From assembly GCF_002025705.1 (NCBI RefSeq), contig NZ_CP018846.1, positions 4,765,501-4,829,500 of the forward strand: a DNA stretch of 64,000 bases. Direction: 5' to 3'. Every line of letters starts with the position of its first letter. Positions within the stretch are counted from its first letter, which is position 1. Below the pieces are notes generated by a model, which made no database searches, was not told the origin of the DNA, and was given only the letters and a program-made list of their open reading frames with translations. Of this stretch, positions 58,215 to 64,000 are shown in pieces. Source of the DNA: Pseudomonas putida. GTDB lineage: Bacteria > Pseudomonadota > Gammaproteobacteria > Pseudomonadales > Pseudomonadaceae. The translations under genes were made by a program, and so were the position numbers.

Positions 58215-58538
58215 TCAGACGTTGAAGCTTTCGCCGCAGCCACACTCACCGCGCACGTTGGGGTTGTTGAACTTGAAGCCTTCGTTCAACCCTTCCTTGA
58301 CGAAGTCCAGCTCGGTGCCGTCGAGGTAGACCAGGCTCTTGGGATCAATGATCACCTTGACGCCATGGTTCTCGAATACCTCGTCTTCTTCGGCCAGCTC
58401 GTCGACGAACTCCAGCACGTAGGCCAGGCCCGAGCAGCCGGTGGTGCGCACGCCCAGGCGAATGCCCTCACCCTTGCCGCGCCCGTCGAGGGAGCGGCGA
58501 ATGTGGTTGGCGGCGGCTTCTGTCATGCTGATAGCCAT
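58215..58538 (-). CDS. iscA: IscA, A-type Fe-S carrier
   Basis: A 107-residue carrier with the three conserved Cys: GVRTTGCSGLAYVLEF and GECGCGESF. AAGGAG precedes ATG 58538, which gives the usual MAISMTEAAANHIRRSL start. Transfers clusters to target proteins, especially 4Fe-4S ones such as IspG, which is encoded in the same window. Confidence 0.97.
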   Translation of the reverse strand: MAISMTEAAANHIRRSLDGRGKGEGIRLGVRTTGCSGLAYVLEFVDELAEEDEVFENHGVKVIIDPKSLVYLDGTELDFVKEGLNEGFKFNNPNVRGECGCGESFNV

Positions 58539-58573
58539 CGGAACTCCTTGACTCTTACCTTGCAACGGGCGGC

Positions 58574-58960
58574 TTAGATCAAGCCTTTCTTCTGCTTGTA
58601 GTCGCGAACGGCTGCCTTGATGGCATCTTCGGCGAGTACCGAGCAGTGGATCTTAACTGGCGGCAACGCCAGTTCTTCCGCCAGCTGGGTGTTCTTGATG
58701 GTTTCGGCTTCGTCCAGGGTCTTGCCCTTCATCCACTCGGTGGCGAGGGAGCTGGAGGCGATGGCCGAACCGCAGCCGTAGGTCTTGAACTTGGCGTCTT
58801 CGATGATGCCTTGCTCGTTGACCTTGATCTGCAGACGCATCACGTCACCGCACGCAGGGGCGCCGACCATGCCGGTACCGACATCCGGGTCTTCGGCGTT
58901 CATCTTGCCGACGTTGCGTGGGTTTTCGTAGTGGTCGATGACCTTTTCACTGTATGCCAT
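58574..58960 (-). CDS. iscU: IscU, Fe-S scaffold
   Basis: A 128-residue scaffold on which clusters are built. Ligands: Cys in GAPACGDVMRL, Asp/Cys in TYGCGSAIASSSLATEW, and Cys in KIHCSVLAEDA. The HscA-binding LPPVK lies in ELALPPVKIH. A GGAATT-type weak site precedes the ATG. Between iscS and iscA. Confidence 0.98.
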   Translation of the reverse strand: MAYSEKVIDHYENPRNVGKMNAEDPDVGTGMVGAPACGDVMRLQIKVNEQGIIEDAKFKTYGCGSAIASSSLATEWMKGKTLDEAETIKNTQLAEELALPPVKIHCSVLAEDAIKAAVRDYKQKKGLI

Positions 58961-59006
58961 GGTGCAATTCCTTCCTCATCAGGGAGCCGCTCTTGCCGGC
59001 GACTGC

Positions 59007-60221
59007 TTAGTGGGCGGCCCACTCGATCTTGGAGATGTCAACGCCGTCTTTGTACATGTCCCACAGCGGCGACAGCTCACGCAGTTTGTTAACGGCCATG
59101 CAGACTTGCTGCGCGGCATAGTCGACTTCTTCTTCAGTGGTGAAGCGGCCGAAGGAGAAGCGGATCGAGCTGTGCGCCAGCTCGTCGTTGCGGCCCAGAG
59201 CGCGCAGTACGTACGACGGCTCGAGCGAAGCGGAGGTACAGGCCGAACCGGACGACACGGCGATGTCCTTCAGGGACATCAGCAGCGACTCGCCTTCGAC
59301 GTAGTTGAAGCTCAGGTTCAGGTTGTGTGGCACGCGGGCAGTCTTGCTGCCGTTGACGTACAGCTCTTCGAGGTCCGAAACCTGCTTGAAGAAGCGGTCG
59401 CTCAGTGCCTTGATGCGCACGTTCTCGGCGGCCATTTCCTGCTTGGCGATGGCGAAAGCTTCGCCCATGCCGACGATCTGGTGGGTCGGCAGGGTGCCCG
59501 AACGCATGCCGCGCTCATGGCCACCGCCGTGAATGATGGCTTCCAGGCGCACACGCGGCTTGCGGCTGACGTACAGCGCGCCGATACCTTTAGGGCCGTA
59601 GACCTTGTGCGCAGAGAACGACATCAGGTCGACCTTCAGCTTCTGCAGGTCGATTTCGACCTTGCCGGCCGACTGGGCGGCGTCGACGTGGAACAGTACG
59701 CCGCGCGAACGGGTCAGTTCACCGATGGCGGCGATGTCGTTGATCGAGCCGACTTCGTTGTTCACGTGCATCAGCGAGACCAGGATGGTGTCGTCGCGCA
59801 GGGCGGCTTCGACCATGGCCGGGGTGACGATGCCGTCTTCGCCCGGCTCCAGGTAGGTGACTTCGAAACCTTCACGCTCGAGCTGGCGAGCGGTATCCAG
59901 GACCGCCTTGTGCTCGATCTTGGAGGTGATGATGTGCTTGCCCTTGGTCTGATAGAAGTGCGCCACGCCTTTCAGGGCGAGGTTGTCGGACTCGGTGGCA
60001 CCGCTGGTCCAGACGATTTCGCGCGGGTCGGCGTTGATCAGCTCGGCAACCTGACGGCGGCCGTTCTCGACCGCTTCTTCGGCCTTCCAGCCGAATACGT
60101 GGGAACGCGAGGCCGGGTTACCGAAGTTGCCGTCGACCAGCAGGCAGTCGGCCATCTTCTGGGCGACACGAGGGTCGACCGGCGTGGTAGCGGAGTAATC
60201 GAGGTAGATCGGCAACTTCAT
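59007..60221 (-). CDS. iscS: IscS, cysteine desulfurase
   Basis: PLP enzyme of 404 residues that supplies sulfur from cysteine to IscU and to tRNA thiolation enzymes. The PLP Lys lies in LMSFSAHKVYGPKGIG and the persulfide Cys in AVSSGSACTSASLEPSYVL (residue near 328). N-terminus KLPIYLDYSATTPVDPRVAQ is diagnostic. GGAG precedes the ATG. Typical C-terminus SPLWDMYKDGVDISKIEWAA. Confidence 0.98.
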   Translation of the reverse strand: MKLPIYLDYSATTPVDPRVAQKMADCLLVDGNFGNPASRSHVFGWKAEEAVENGRRQVAELINADPREIVWTSGATESDNLALKGVAHFYQTKGKHIITSKIEHKAVLDTARQLEREGFEVTYLEPGEDGIVTPAMVEAALRDDTILVSLMHVNNEVGSINDIAAIGELTRSRGVLFHVDAAQSAGKVEIDLQKLKVDLMSFSAHKVYGPKGIGALYVSRKPRVRLEAIIHGGGHERGMRSGTLPTHQIVGMGEAFAIAKQEMAAENVRIKALSDRFFKQVSDLEELYVNGSKTARVPHNLNLSFNYVEGESLLMSLKDIAVSSGSACTSASLEPSYVLRALGRNDELAHSSIRFSFGRFTTEEEVDYAAQQVCMAVNKLRELSPLWDMYKDGVDISKIEWAAH

Positions 60222-60265
60222 GGGTATCTCCTATCAGGCGGTGGCGTCGCTCGTCACTGCAAAGG

Positions 60266-60757
60266 TCAGTCGACGGCGGACGTCTCAATCTTGTCCAGCT
60301 GGGCGGTACGGCCTGCGACACGCCGCAGGTCCTGGCGCTGGGCGACTTCCTGCACCTCACGGCGCATGACGAGGTCGGCCAGGCTGATGCCGCTGAGGAA
60401 TTCGTGGATCTGCTGGCTGAGGTCGCACCACAAGTGGTGGGTCAGGCAGGTGTCACCGGCATGGCAATCCCCGAGGCCCTGGCAACGGGTGGCGTCGACC
60501 GATTCGTTGACCGCGTCGATGACCTGGGCCACCTGGATGGTTTCCATGCCGCGCGACAGCTGGTAGCCACCGCCCGGACCGCGCACGCTGGAGACCAGAC
60601 TGCTGCGGCGCAGCTTGGCGAACAGCTGTTCCAGATAAGAGAGGGAAATGCCCTGGCGCTCGGAAATGTCGGCCAAAGACACCGGCCCATGCTGCGCGTG
60701 CAGTGCCAGGTCGAGCATGGCAGTGACGGCGTATCGGCCTTTGGTAGTCAGTCGCAT
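60266..60757 (-). CDS. iscR: IscR, Fe-S-sensing regulator
   Basis: Rrf2-family repressor of 163 residues. DNA-binding helices in the N-terminus (MRLTTKGRYAVTAMLDLALH; ISLSYLEQLFAKLRRSSLVS) and the 2Fe-2S ligands in CQGLGDCHAGDTCLTHHLWC (first three Cys near 92, 98, 104, plus a nearby His). Holo-IscR represses its own operon through type-1 sites, two of which lie over this promoter. First gene of iscR-S-U-A-hscBA-fdx-iscX. Confidence 0.97.
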   Translation of the reverse strand: MRLTTKGRYAVTAMLDLALHAQHGPVSLADISERQGISLSYLEQLFAKLRRSSLVSSVRGPGGGYQLSRGMETIQVAQVIDAVNESVDATRCQGLGDCHAGDTCLTHHLWCDLSQQIHEFLSGISLADLVMRREVQEVAQRQDLRRVAGRTAQLDKIETSAVD

Positions 60758-60794
60758 GGCTAATGGGTACCACGGGAGTTACGGGATGTGTGCG

Positions 60795-60823
60795 AGTATG
60801 CGATTCCCGAGCATTTAAGTCAA
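60795..60823 (-). promoter_or_regulatory. Sigma-70 promoter of iscR
   Basis: Minus strand: TTGACT (60823-60818), 17-nt spacer, CATACT (60800-60795). The -35 box lies inside the downstream IscR site, the same arrangement as the E. coli iscR promoter. Confidence 0.75.
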
Positions 60824-60852
60824 CTATTAGACCTACTGCTTTAGTCGGGTTT
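60803..60852 (-). promoter_or_regulatory. Two adjacent type-1 IscR sites
   Basis: Site 1 (60828-60852) read on the minus strand contains CCCGACTAAAGCAGTAGGTC; site 2 (60803-60827) reads ATAGTTGACTTAAATGCTCG then GGAAT. Both follow the 25-bp type-1 pattern ATAxxxGACTAxxxTAGTCxxxTAT in part; site 2 is close to the E. coli iscR site as I recall it. They abut with no gap. Confidence 0.75.
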
Positions 60853-60886
60853 GCATCAGGGAGGCGGGCGCGATTGTAGCAGCAAA

Positions 60887-60906
60887 GGGGCGTGAGCACA
60901 CGCCCC
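60887..60906 (-). terminator. Hairpin after cysE
   Basis: GGGGCGTG (60887-60894) pairs perfectly with CACGCCCC (60899-60906) around AGCA. On the minus strand only TTTGCTGC follows, so termination may be partial. It separates cysE from the iscR promoter. Confidence 0.6.
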
Positions 60907-60936
60907 ATATGTCAGTACGACTTCAGCGCGGCGCAA

Positions 60937-61722
60937 TCAATGCGACTGAGTGTCGCGCTGGGCAGCCTGGCTTTCGACCGCGAAGTCATCCTCCGGCAGC
61001 TTCGGCAGCTCCTTGGCGCAGTAGTCACTGCCCATCTTGGTCAGTGCCCCGCACATGCCCTCCAGGCGCTCGTCGACGGCCTGCAGGTGGTCGAGCATCT
61101 GGCCGATGGCGCGAGCCACCGGGTCAGGCATGTCGCCACTGACGCCATAGGCATCGAAGCCGATCTTTTCGGCCATGGCCTTGCGCTTGGCCTCGACTTC
61201 GCTGTCTTCGCTCTTGACGATGATCCGCCCCGGGATACCCACTGCAGTGGCACCCGCCGGCACCGCCTTGGTCACCACCGCATTGGAGCCGATCTTGGCC
61301 CCGGCACCGACAGTGAACGGACCGAGCACCTTGGCGCCCGCCCCCACCACTACACCGTTCTCCAAAGTCGGGTGACGCTTGCCTTTGTTCCAGCTGGTGC
61401 CACCCAGGGTCACGCCCTGATAAAGGGTGACATCGTCGCCGATCTCGGCGGTTTCGCCAATGACGATACCCATGCCGTGGTCAATGAAGAAGCGCCGACC
61501 AATGGTCGCACCGGGGTGGATCTCGATACCGGTCAGCCAACGACCGAAGTTCGACACCAACCGTGCCAGCCACTTGAAATCGCGCTTCCACAGGGCATTG
61601 CCCAGCCGGTGCAACCAGATGGCGTGCATGCCGGGGTAGCAGGTCAGCACCTCGAAGGCGTTGCGCGCCGCCGGGTCTCGATGGAATACGCTCTGGATAT
61701 CTTCACGCAGACGTTCGAACAT
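60937..61722 (-). CDS. cysE: Serine O-acetyltransferase
   Basis: Hexapeptide-repeat acetyltransferase of 261 residues making O-acetylserine, the cysteine precursor. Active-site His in FIDHGMGIVIGETAEIG and HPTLENGVVVG; left-handed beta-helix (AGAKVLGPFTVGAGAKIGSN). An extended C-terminal tail (from about 180) goes beyond the usual CysE end. Its place directly upstream of iscR recalls cysE2 of the Azotobacter isc cluster, so it may supply cysteine to IscS. Ends in a hairpin before iscR. Confidence 0.94.
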   Translation of the reverse strand: MFERLREDIQSVFHRDPAARNAFEVLTCYPGMHAIWLHRLGNALWKRDFKWLARLVSNFGRWLTGIEIHPGATIGRRFFIDHGMGIVIGETAEIGDDVTLYQGVTLGGTSWNKGKRHPTLENGVVVGAGAKVLGPFTVGAGAKIGSNAVVTKAVPAGATAVGIPGRIIVKSEDSEVEAKRKAMAEKIGFDAYGVSGDMPDPVARAIGQMLDHLQAVDERLEGMCGALTKMGSDYCAKELPKLPEDDFAVESQAAQRDTQSH

Positions 61723-61725
61723 CTG

Positions 61726-62496
61726 TCAGTCCTTCCTTTTATGCGGCTCGCCCCGGACGACCTTCTGGGTCTCGGTGAGGATGCCGCGCAAAATGCTCAT
61801 TTCCGAACGATTGACCGAGCTGCGCCCATACAGCCGGCGCAGGCGCGGCATCAGGTGCTTGGGCTTCTCAGGGTCGAGGAAGCCGATGTCCACCAGGGTT
61901 TTCTCCAGGTGTTCATAGAACAGCTCCATTTCGTCCATGGTCGCCAGCTCGTTGCTGCGCAGCGAGTTGGCGTCGAACTTCTCGACTTTCGAAGGCGTAC
62001 CTTCGGCTGCCAGCCAGGCCATGCGCACCTCGTAGGAGAGCACCTGGACTGCGGCGGCAAGGTTCAGCGAGCTGAAGTCGGGGTTCGAGGGAATGTGCAC
62101 GTGGAAGTGACATCGCTGCAGTTCTTCGTTGGTCAGGCCGGCGTGTTCGCGCCCGAACACCAGGGCGATCTCTTCACCGCCGCTGGCATGCTCCACGGCC
62201 TTGGCCCCGCACTCGCGCGGGTCGATCAACGGCCAGGGGATGCTGCGCTCACGGGCACTGGTGCCCATGACCAGGTTGCAGCCGACCAGCGCCTCTTCAA
62301 GGCTGTCGACCACCTGGGCACTGGCCAGGATGTCGTCGGCGCCCGAGGCGCGGGCGGTGGCGTCGCCGGACGGGAACTCTTTTGGCTGCACCAGCACCAG
62401 ACGCGACAAGCCCATGTTTTTCATGGCACGCGCAGCGCCGCCGATGTTGCCGGGGTGGCTGGTATTGACCAGAACAACACGAATATTTTGCAGCAA
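61726..62496 (-). CDS. trmJ: TrmJ, tRNA Cm32/Um32 methyltransferase
   Basis: SPOUT-class methyltransferase of 256 residues acting on the 2'-OH of tRNA position 32. The SAM-binding knot appears as VFGREHAGLTNEELQRC, IPSNPDFSSLNLAAAVQVLS, and the N-terminus NIRVVLVNTSHPGNIGGAAR. The start is taken as TTG 62496, which gives the family N-terminus (MLQNIRVV); earlier in-frame codons add an implausible 32 residues. Three bases separate its stop from cysE. trmJ next to the isc region is conserved from E. coli. Confidence 0.94.
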   Translation of the reverse strand: MLQNIRVVLVNTSHPGNIGGAARAMKNMGLSRLVLVQPKEFPSGDATARASGADDILASAQVVDSLEEALVGCNLVMGTSARERSIPWPLIDPRECGAKAVEHASGGEEIALVFGREHAGLTNEELQRCHFHVHIPSNPDFSSLNLAAAVQVLSYEVRMAWLAAEGTPSKVEKFDANSLRSNELATMDEMELFYEHLEKTLVDIGFLDPEKPKHLMPRLRRLYGRSSVNRSEMSILRGILTETQKVVRGEPHKRKD

Positions 62497-62599
62497 GGTG
62501 TTGTGCTCACAGATGCAGGTTTGGGGGAAATCGATCTTACAGAACCGACCAGCGTAACGCCATGAAAGCAAATGTGACACTTCTGCCGCCAAACTTTTC

Positions 62600-62608
62600 T
62601 GCTAGAAT
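62600..62608 (+). promoter_or_regulatory. Extended -10 promoter of suhB
   Basis: TGCTAGAAT, an extended -10 element, 40 bases before the suhB start, with no good -35 hexamer at the usual distance. Confidence 0.45.
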
Positions 62609-62647
62609 GTTCGGCTTTCTTCTTTAACATCTCCAGGTGACCCGCCC

Positions 62648-63466
62648 ATGCAGCCTATGCTGAATATCGCCCTGCGCGCCGCTCGCAGCGCCAGTGAACT
62701 GATTTTCCGCTCCATCGAACGCCTGGATAGCATCAAGGTCGACGAGAAAGAGGCCAAGGACTACGTCTCCGAAGTGGATCGCGCCGCCGAGCAGAGCATC
62801 GTCAACGCCCTGCGCAAGGCCTACCCGAACCACTCCATTCAAGGTGAAGAAACCGGCCTGCACGCCGGCACCGGCGAAGAAGGCAAGGACTACCTGTGGA
62901 TCATCGATCCGCTGGACGGCACCACCAACTTCCTGCGTGGCATCCCGCACTTTGCTGTCAGCATCGCCTGCAAATACCGTGGCCGCCTCGAGCACGCCGT
63001 GATCGTCGACCCGGTTCGCCAGGAAGAATTCACCGCCAGCCGTGGCCGTGGCGCCCAACTCAATGGCCGCCGCCTGCGCGTCAGCTCGCGCACCAGCCTG
63101 GACGGCGCCCTGCTGGGCACCGGCTTCCCGTTCCGTGACAACCAGATGGCTGACATGGACAACTACCTGGGCATGTTCCGCGCCCTGACTGGCCAGACCG
63201 CCGGCATCCGCCGCGCCGGCTCCGCCAGCCTGGACCTGGCCTACGTGGCCGCCGGCCGTTTCGACGCCTTCTGGGAGTCGGGCCTGTCCGAGTGGGACAT
63301 GGCTGCGGGCGTGCTGCTGATCCAGGAAGCCGGCGGCCTGGTGAGCGACTTCAACGGTGGCCATGACTTCCTCGACAAGGGCCACATCGTTGCAGGCAAC
63401 ATCAAGTGCTTCAAGGCCGTATTGACCGCTATCCAGCCGCACCTGCCAGAGCACATGAAGCGCTAA
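62648..63466 (+). CDS. suhB: SuhB, inositol monophosphatase family / rRNA antitermination factor
   Basis: Mg2+/Li+-dependent phosphatase family protein of 272 residues. Metal site motifs: EETG (in IQGEETGLHAG), DPLDGTTNFLRGIPHFAVSI, and WDMAAGVLLIQEAGG. In E. coli SuhB also binds NusA in the rRNA antitermination complex; in P. aeruginosa it influences virulence and ribosome production. AGGTGA lies 8 nt before the ATG. Divergent from trmJ; ends in a strong bidirectional terminator. Confidence 0.95.
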   Translation: MQPMLNIALRAARSASELIFRSIERLDSIKVDEKEAKDYVSEVDRAAEQSIVNALRKAYPNHSIQGEETGLHAGTGEEGKDYLWIIDPLDGTTNFLRGIPHFAVSIACKYRGRLEHAVIVDPVRQEEFTASRGRGAQLNGRRLRVSSRTSLDGALLGTGFPFRDNQMADMDNYLGMFRALTGQTAGIRRAGSASLDLAYVAAGRFDAFWESGLSEWDMAAGVLLIQEAGGLVSDFNGGHDFLDKGHIVAGNIKCFKAVLTAIQPHLPEHMKR

Positions 63467-63481
63467 GCGCGGATTGCAGGC

Positions 63482-63511
63482 AAAAAAAAGCACCCCTCGG
63501 GGTGCTTTTTT
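63482..63511. terminator. Bidirectional Rho-independent terminator
   Basis: GCACCCC-TC-GGGGTGC stem flanked by A8 on the left and T8 on the right, so it has a U-tail in both directions. It terminates suhB (plus) and can stop the glycine-zipper transcript (minus). Confidence 0.93.
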
Positions 63512-63562
63512 TATGCCTGTGCTTACTGCCCGGCTTCGCCCCCTGTAGGAGCGCAACTGGTT

Positions 63563-64000
63563 CTACTGCCCGGCTTCGCTGAGGACCAACTTGCCATTCT
63601 TGTCCAACGGAATGGTCGAACCTGGCTCGCGATCCATCTTCACTTGGCCAACCTGGTCGCCAATGGTGTATTTGACGTTGTAGCCCACTACCTTTTCGCT
63701 GATGTCATTGACCGTGTTGCAGCGGGTTTGCGTGGTGGTGTAGGTGTCACGCTGCTGCATGCCCTCCTGCACCTTGTTACCGGCATAACCACCACCGACC
63801 GCACCGGCCACGGTGGCGATCTTCTTGCCAGTACCGCCGCCGATCTGGTTACCCAGCAAGCCGCCAGCCAGAGCACCCACTACAGTGCCGGCGATCTGGT
63901 GCTGGTCCTTGACCGGCGCCTGACGCGTGACGGCAACGTCCTTGCAGACCTCGCGTGGAGTTTTGACCTGTTGCTTGATCGGTTGCACGTCGGTGACCTG
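63563..64000 (-). CDS. Glycine-zipper 2TM protein (5' end outside window)
   Basis: At least 145 residues; the frame is open to base 64000, so the start, probably with a signal or lipoprotein peptide, is not in the window. It has the glycine-zipper block IAGTVVGALAGGLLGNQIGG, GTGKKIATVAGAVGGGYAGN and a C-terminal domain with a conserved Cys (TRCNTVNDISEKVVGYNVKY). Proteins of this type (SlyB/Rick_17kDa family) sit in the outer membrane or periplasm; the specific function is unknown. Its 3' end is partly duplicated downstream (see findings). Confidence 0.85.
   Translation of the reverse strand, partial: QVTDVQPIKQQVKTPREVCKDVAVTRQAPVKDQHQIAGTVVGALAGGLLGNQIGGGTGKKIATVAGAVGGGYAGNKVQEGMQQRDTYTTTQTRCNTVNDISEKVVGYNVKYTIGDQVGQVKMDREPGSTIPLDKNGKLVLSEAGQ

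Noticed and set aside
1..64000. tRNA, rRNA, insertion sequence, integrase or prophage genes
   Set aside because: None was recognised on either strand; gene order and composition look like continuous core chromosome.

Overview
The window is chromosomal DNA from a fluorescent Pseudomonas, most likely of the P. putida group. The evidence is high GC, dense coding, paired REP palindromes of the type known from P. putida, and gene content and order. From memory (not searched), the order gat / aroP-like / roxRS / dpp-opdP / prfC / opuC-like / fec-like / speC / piu / der-bamB-hisS-ispG-rodZ-pilF-rlmN-ndk / isc / cysE / trmJ / suhB matches the P. putida KT2440 backbone. I see no insertion sequence, prophage, CRISPR array, rRNA or tRNA.

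Left part (1-9.3 kb): the 3' end of gatA and all of gatB (tRNA amidotransferase), a mini RlpA-like lipoprotein, a CaCA-family exchanger, a carboxymuconolactone-decarboxylase-like protein, an AroP-type permease and an AEC transporter, then the redox two-component pair roxS-roxR and a SIMPL-domain exported protein. Nutrient uptake block (10.5-31 kb): a dipeptide operon with three DppA-type binding proteins, an OprD-family porin and DppBCDF. It is followed by a 24-residue membrane peptide, a SnoaL-AraC regulator, a polyamine-type oxidase/cupin/PotF-like operon, prfC, and a quaternary-amine ABC operon with a structured leader.

Iron and polyamine block (31-43.6 kb): a FecI/FecR/TonB-receptor signalling set, speC with an unusual leader, and the piu locus (Sel1 protein, PiuC dioxygenase, PiuA receptor, PiuB-type reductase) arranged around candidate Fur boxes. 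Housekeeping block (43.7-62.5 kb): every gene is on the minus strand, comprising nitrilase-ybdL, der-bamB-yfgM-hisS-ispG-rodZ-pilF-rlmN, ndk, the complete isc cluster (iscR to iscX, with two IscR boxes over its promoter), cysE and trmJ. The window ends with suhB and a truncated glycine-zipper protein.

The most interesting unexplained signal is the leader of speC. A consensus Shine-Dalgarno sequence lies about 50 nt too far upstream to serve speC, but it is correctly placed for a short frame that ends in Pro-UGA two bases before the speC start. This looks like a candidate arrest peptide sensing ornithine or polyamines. Other points: candidate Crc/Hfq A-rich motifs next to transporter starts, an ATT start and a Glu-to-Gln change in the exchanger, a terminator loop that doubles as the ndk -10 box, and hairpins at each boundary of the dpp binding-protein genes.
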